From DASRFR01 sp035651455 (GTDB lineage: Bacteria > Acidobacteriota > Terriglobia > Terriglobales > Acidobacteriaceae): a DNA stretch of 5,799 nucleotides. A model generated the notes under the pieces. That model was not told where the DNA came from. It ran no database searches and saw only the letters and a list, made by a program, of their open reading frames with translations. The DNA lies in assembly GCA_035651455.1 (NCBI GenBank), contig DASRFR010000020.1, forward strand, positions 1 to 5,799, read 5' to 3'. Shown here one piece after another: positions 5,066-5,799 of the stretch. The position numbers were made by a program, and so were the translations under genes. Position 1 is the first letter of the stretch; every line of letters begins with the position of its first letter.

Positions 5066-5071
5066 ATTATA
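5066..5071 (-). promoter_or_regulatory. consensus -10 box (TATAAT) of tRNA-Arg
   Basis: A perfect TATAAT on the minus strand, 9 nt before the mature tRNA 5' end, giving an almost leaderless precursor. The hexamer 17 bp upstream (CTCTGG) is a poor -35 box. Confidence 0.55.
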
Positions 5072-5097
5072 GCGGCATTCTGCGGGCGCCAGAGTGT

Positions 5098-5139
5098 GTC
5101 CATAGTGGACCGATGCGCGGGCGAGTCGCCCGCGTCCAC
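5098..5139. repeat. nested palindromes upstream of the tRNA-Arg promoter
   Basis: CGCGGGCG-AGT-CGCCCGCG (5116-5134) is a perfect 8-bp stem. It is flanked by GTGGA (5105-5109) and TCCAC (5135-5139), which extend the stem across a bulge. GTCCA (5098-5102) can alternatively pair with TGGAC (5106-5110). No T run follows on either strand. It resembles dispersed intergenic palindromes more than a terminator. Confidence 0.65.
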
Positions 5140-5342
5140 ACGCGATCTCTGTTGCTCAGAGGCATGCCCGCCTCATTCAGCGTGCTCCCGGACGGGATCG
5201 TTTGGGGGTGTTGCGCGGTGTGTGACGCTATAAGGGCATCTACTTACGCTAAATCGGGGCAGTACCTTAGGGGTCCTCGAACGATATGGCCTAGCGAGTG
5301 TTAAGCAGTTCGGCTGAAACCGCAGGTGGCGCAATCCTGGAT

Positions 5343-5359
5343 ATCCGTTTCGAACGGAT
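5343..5359 (-). terminator. possible weak terminator hairpin after the oxidase gene
   Basis: ATCCGTT/AACGGAT, a 7-bp stem with a 3-nt loop, begins 8 nt beyond the oxidase stop codon. There is no T run after it on the minus strand, so intrinsic termination is doubtful. Confidence 0.3.
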
Positions 5360-5366
5360 GCCGCGA

Positions 5367-5799
5367 TCAATACACGGCCCGCTGCTGGATGGTGGCTTTG
5401 GTCGCCAGCGAGAATTTTGGCTCCGAAGCTGTCCTTCCGGTGATGAGACCAGCCAAATGCTTGCCCACCATGGGCCCGTGTTTGAATCCGTGACCCGAGC
5501 CCCCGCCGGCGATCCATACGTTGTCGAAATCCGGGTGGCGATCCAGCAGCAGGTCGCCATTGGAGGTGTTCTCATACTGGCAGACGCGCGCCTCCACGAG
5601 GGTGGCGTTTTTCATTGCCGGGAGGCGGCGTCCCAGGTACTCGCGCACCAGGGCCAGCATCTCCGGATTGGGAACACGCGTGCCGGTATCCGGATCGAAG
5701 CGCGGCCCGTGACGGTCGCAGGAGATTTTTACACCGCGAAAATCGATATTGGGGACTCCGTACATTGCGTCCCGCAGAACCAGCCATGCCGGAAGTTCG
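5367..5799 (-). CDS. monomeric sarcosine oxidase / N-methyl amino acid oxidase-like flavoprotein, C-terminal part
   Basis: 143 residues are visible; the N-terminal FAD-binding Rossmann part lies outside the window. The fold is the D-amino-acid-oxidase (DAO/GR2) superfamily. Diagnostic motifs are VCQYENT, then GDLLLDRHPDFDNVWIAGGG, then SGHGFKHGP. In bacterial monomeric sarcosine oxidase the equivalent C-x-Y-T-N-T segment carries the cysteine that binds FAD covalently, and the SGHGFK lysine lies at the substrate/oxygen site. Both residues are kept here, so an active covalent flavoenzyme that demethylates or oxidises a secondary or N-methyl amine, releasing hydrogen peroxide, is plausible. The exact substrate (sarcosine, N-methyltryptophan, pipecolate or another) cannot be assigned from this part. 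The stop is TGA at 5369-5367. The frame stays open to the window edge, so it is incomplete only by the window boundary. Confidence 0.88.
   Translation of the reverse strand, partial: ELPAWLVLRDAMYGVPNIDFRGVKISCDRHGPRFDPDTGTRVPNPEMLALVREYLGRRLPAMKNATLVEARVCQYENTSNGDLLLDRHPDFDNVWIAGGGSGHGFKHGPMVGKHLAGLITGRTASEPKFSLATKATIQQRAVY

Larger units (their letters stand above)
5057..5366. other. intergenic region between tRNA-Arg and the oxidase gene
   Basis: 310 bases with no credible gene on either strand. It holds the tRNA-Arg -10 box, the nested palindromes and a small hairpin just past the oxidase stop. The middle (5140-5340) shows no repeat, promoter or RNA fold I can support. Confidence 0.6.

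Noticed and set aside
1..5799. CRISPR array, rRNA or riboswitch
   Set aside because: No regularly spaced repeats, no rRNA-like conserved segments and no recognisable riboswitch core were seen.

Overview
This is a bacterial accessory or chromosomal-edge segment of fairly high GC content. It carries two tRNA genes with encoded CCA ends, intact genes on both strands, and two clearly decayed genes between them. The gene set would suit a soil bacterium: an ECF sigma factor with a SnoaL-like tail, an FMN quinone/azo reductase, a sarcosine-oxidase-type flavoenzyme and a secreted TPR protein. Acidobacteriota is my weak guess; nothing here fixes the phylum.

Layout, left to right. (1) 1-139: the right end of an insertion sequence, probably IS256/Mutator, with the transposase C-terminus reading into the inverted repeat. 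(2) 155-302: a promoter and tRNA-Ala(GGC). (3) 303-629: mostly non-coding, with an 11-nt tandem duplication and a possible 34-codon Cys-rich small ORF on the minus strand. (4) 630-2223: a divergent pair, an AzoR/AcpD-like reductase (minus) and an ECF sigma factor with a C-terminal SnoaL-like domain (plus). They share a 76-78 bp intergenic region with three copies of CGTGTCA, two of them forming a perfect 9-bp inverted repeat, and an ECF41-like promoter pattern. (5) 2224-2397: purine-rich, no convincing gene. (6) 2398-3213 (minus): a broken PD-(D/E)XK/NucS-like gene with a frameshift and an apparent internal deletion. (7) 3280-3315: a perfect 16-bp-stem palindrome. (8) 3378-3918 (minus): a frameshifted remnant resembling the C-terminal domain of TraI-type relaxases of integrating conjugative elements. 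(9) 3999-4955 (plus): an exported TPR protein with a TATAAT box so close to its ATG that the mRNA may be leaderless. (10) 4980-5056 (minus): tRNA-Arg(TCT) with its own TATAAT box. (11) 5057-5366: intergenic, with further palindromes. (12) 5367-5799 (minus): the C-terminal part of a monomeric sarcosine oxidase / N-methyl amino acid oxidase-like flavoprotein, running off the window.

The clearest functional unit is the reductase/sigma pair. The sigma factor carries its own regulatory tail, and the intergenic repeats suggest that it, or a dimeric repressor, controls one or both genes. The stretch 2.4-3.9 kb looks like a graveyard of mobile-element cargo. I see no intact novel multi-gene system.
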